Assembly (NCBI GenBank): GCA_965372015.1
Contig: CBDVAP010000084.1
Location: 1 to 12,583 of the forward strand
From: JACZSB01 sp965372015
GTDB taxonomy: Bacteria > Fidelibacterota > Marinisomatia > SCGC-AAA003-L08 > TS1B11
Reading direction: 5' to 3'
DNA length: 12,583 nt
Both the position numbers and the translations under genes were made by a program. Shown piece after piece: positions 12,206 through 12,583 of the stretch. Numbering within the stretch: position 1 is the first letter of the stretch; each line of letters begins with the position of its first letter. The notes under the pieces were generated by a model. The model ran no database searches. It saw nothing but the letters and a program-made list of their open reading frames with translations, and was not told where the DNA came from.

Positions 12206-12583
12206 TTACACCGCCTCAATAGCAGTGAAAATTTCGTCCATAGTGGGGGTATCGTCACCGGGGCTTTTTTCGATGTTCAGCCAACGGATAACCCCGTCCT
12301 TATCGATTAGAAATTCCGCCCGGGTGGAAAAACCATCGGGCAAGGCCACGCCGTACTGCTTGGCAATCTCAAGGCCCAGATCGCTGATCACCTGAAAATC
12401 GATGCCCCCCAGTGAGTCGCAGAAGGCTTTCTGGCTGAAGGAATTATCGACGCTGACGGCGATGACTTCAGTATCCCGGCTACGAAAACCGTCCAGATTG
12501 CGATTGTAGGTAGGCAGTTGCACCGAACAGACCGGTGAGAAAGCCAAGGGATAGAACACCAGAAACACGTTCTGCCGCCCCTG
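12206..12583 (-). CDS. Peroxiredoxin, AhpE/AhpC-TSA type (partial, N-terminus beyond right edge)
   Basis: The reading frame is open to the window edge, so the GTG at 12568 is an internal Val and not the start; 125 codons are visible and about 30 N-terminal residues are missing. The active site is V-F-L-V-F-Y-P-L-A-F-S-P-V-C, with the peroxidatic Cys at visible residue 19 (codon at 12527-12529). The thioredoxin fold continues with V-I-A-V-S-V-D, the F-x-V-I-S-D-L block, Y-G-V, and R-A-E-F-L-I-D-K-D-G-V-I-R-W. The one other cysteine (A-F-C-D-S-L) might act in resolution, as in some AhpE/BCP-like enzymes, but this is unclear. It reduces peroxides at the expense of thiols. It is the first visible gene of the cassette, 55 bp before rubrerythrin; genes farther upstream are not visible. 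Confidence 0.92.
   Translation of the reverse strand, partial: QGRQNVFLVFYPLAFSPVCSVQLPTYNRNLDGFRSRDTEVIAVSVDNSFSQKAFCDSLGGIDFQVISDLGLEIAKQYGVALPDGFSTRAEFLIDKDGVIRWLNIEKSPGDDTPTMDEIFTAIEAV

Noticed and set aside
12206..12568. Peroxiredoxin as a complete 120-residue gene starting at GTG 12568
   Set aside because: That GTG codes for a Val inside the first core strand of the fold and the frame stays open to the edge, so the gene is truncated by the window.

Overview
The window is bacterial chromosomal DNA with all confident genes on the minus strand, so transcription runs from high to low coordinates. Most coding DNA is GC-rich; one 0.78 kb gap (8167-8950) is about 33% GC by hand count. Gene content (YajC, a BatA-type protein, PASTA domains, rubrerythrin, an HdrD/GlpC-like Fe-S protein) suggests a Gram-negative-type anaerobe or microaerobe, perhaps of the FCB group or a related candidate phylum. 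That placement is a low-confidence inference from gene order and was not computed.

In order of transcription, the right part (12583 down to 8951) is an oxidative-defence cassette. It holds an AhpE/AhpC-type peroxiredoxin cut by the window edge, a rubrerythrin without a rubredoxin tail, a large Fe-S protein with two 4Fe-4S motifs and two CCG-type domains, a DUF3501 protein of unknown function, and an Fe/Mn superoxide dismutase. A good Rho-independent terminator candidate (8891-8924) follows. Together these could turn superoxide into peroxide and reduce the peroxide, with the Fe-S protein and DUF3501 as plausible but unproven electron-supply or maturation factors. This cassette is the most interesting system in the window.

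Next comes the AT-rich gap (8167-8950), with no recognisable gene but short recurring words and a possible 48-bp rhythm. After it lies a small cluster: a DNPH1/Rcl-like nucleotide N-glycosidase, the tRNA-dihydrouridine synthase DusB, and a membrane protein with a DUF697-like domain.

After a 180-bp gap with a candidate promoter, a tightly packed housekeeping operon runs to the left edge: yajC, def, fmt, rsmB, a PASTA-only membrane protein, rpe, a dolichol-kinase/DGK1-like membrane enzyme, and the start of a BatA-like gene. The last five genes are joined by 4-bp ATGA/GTGA overlaps. The order def-fmt-rsmB-(PASTA)-rpe matches the well-known Firmicutes order def-fmt-rsmB-rlmN-prpC-prkC-rsgA-rpe, with a kinase-less PASTA protein in the position of the PASTA kinase PrkC.
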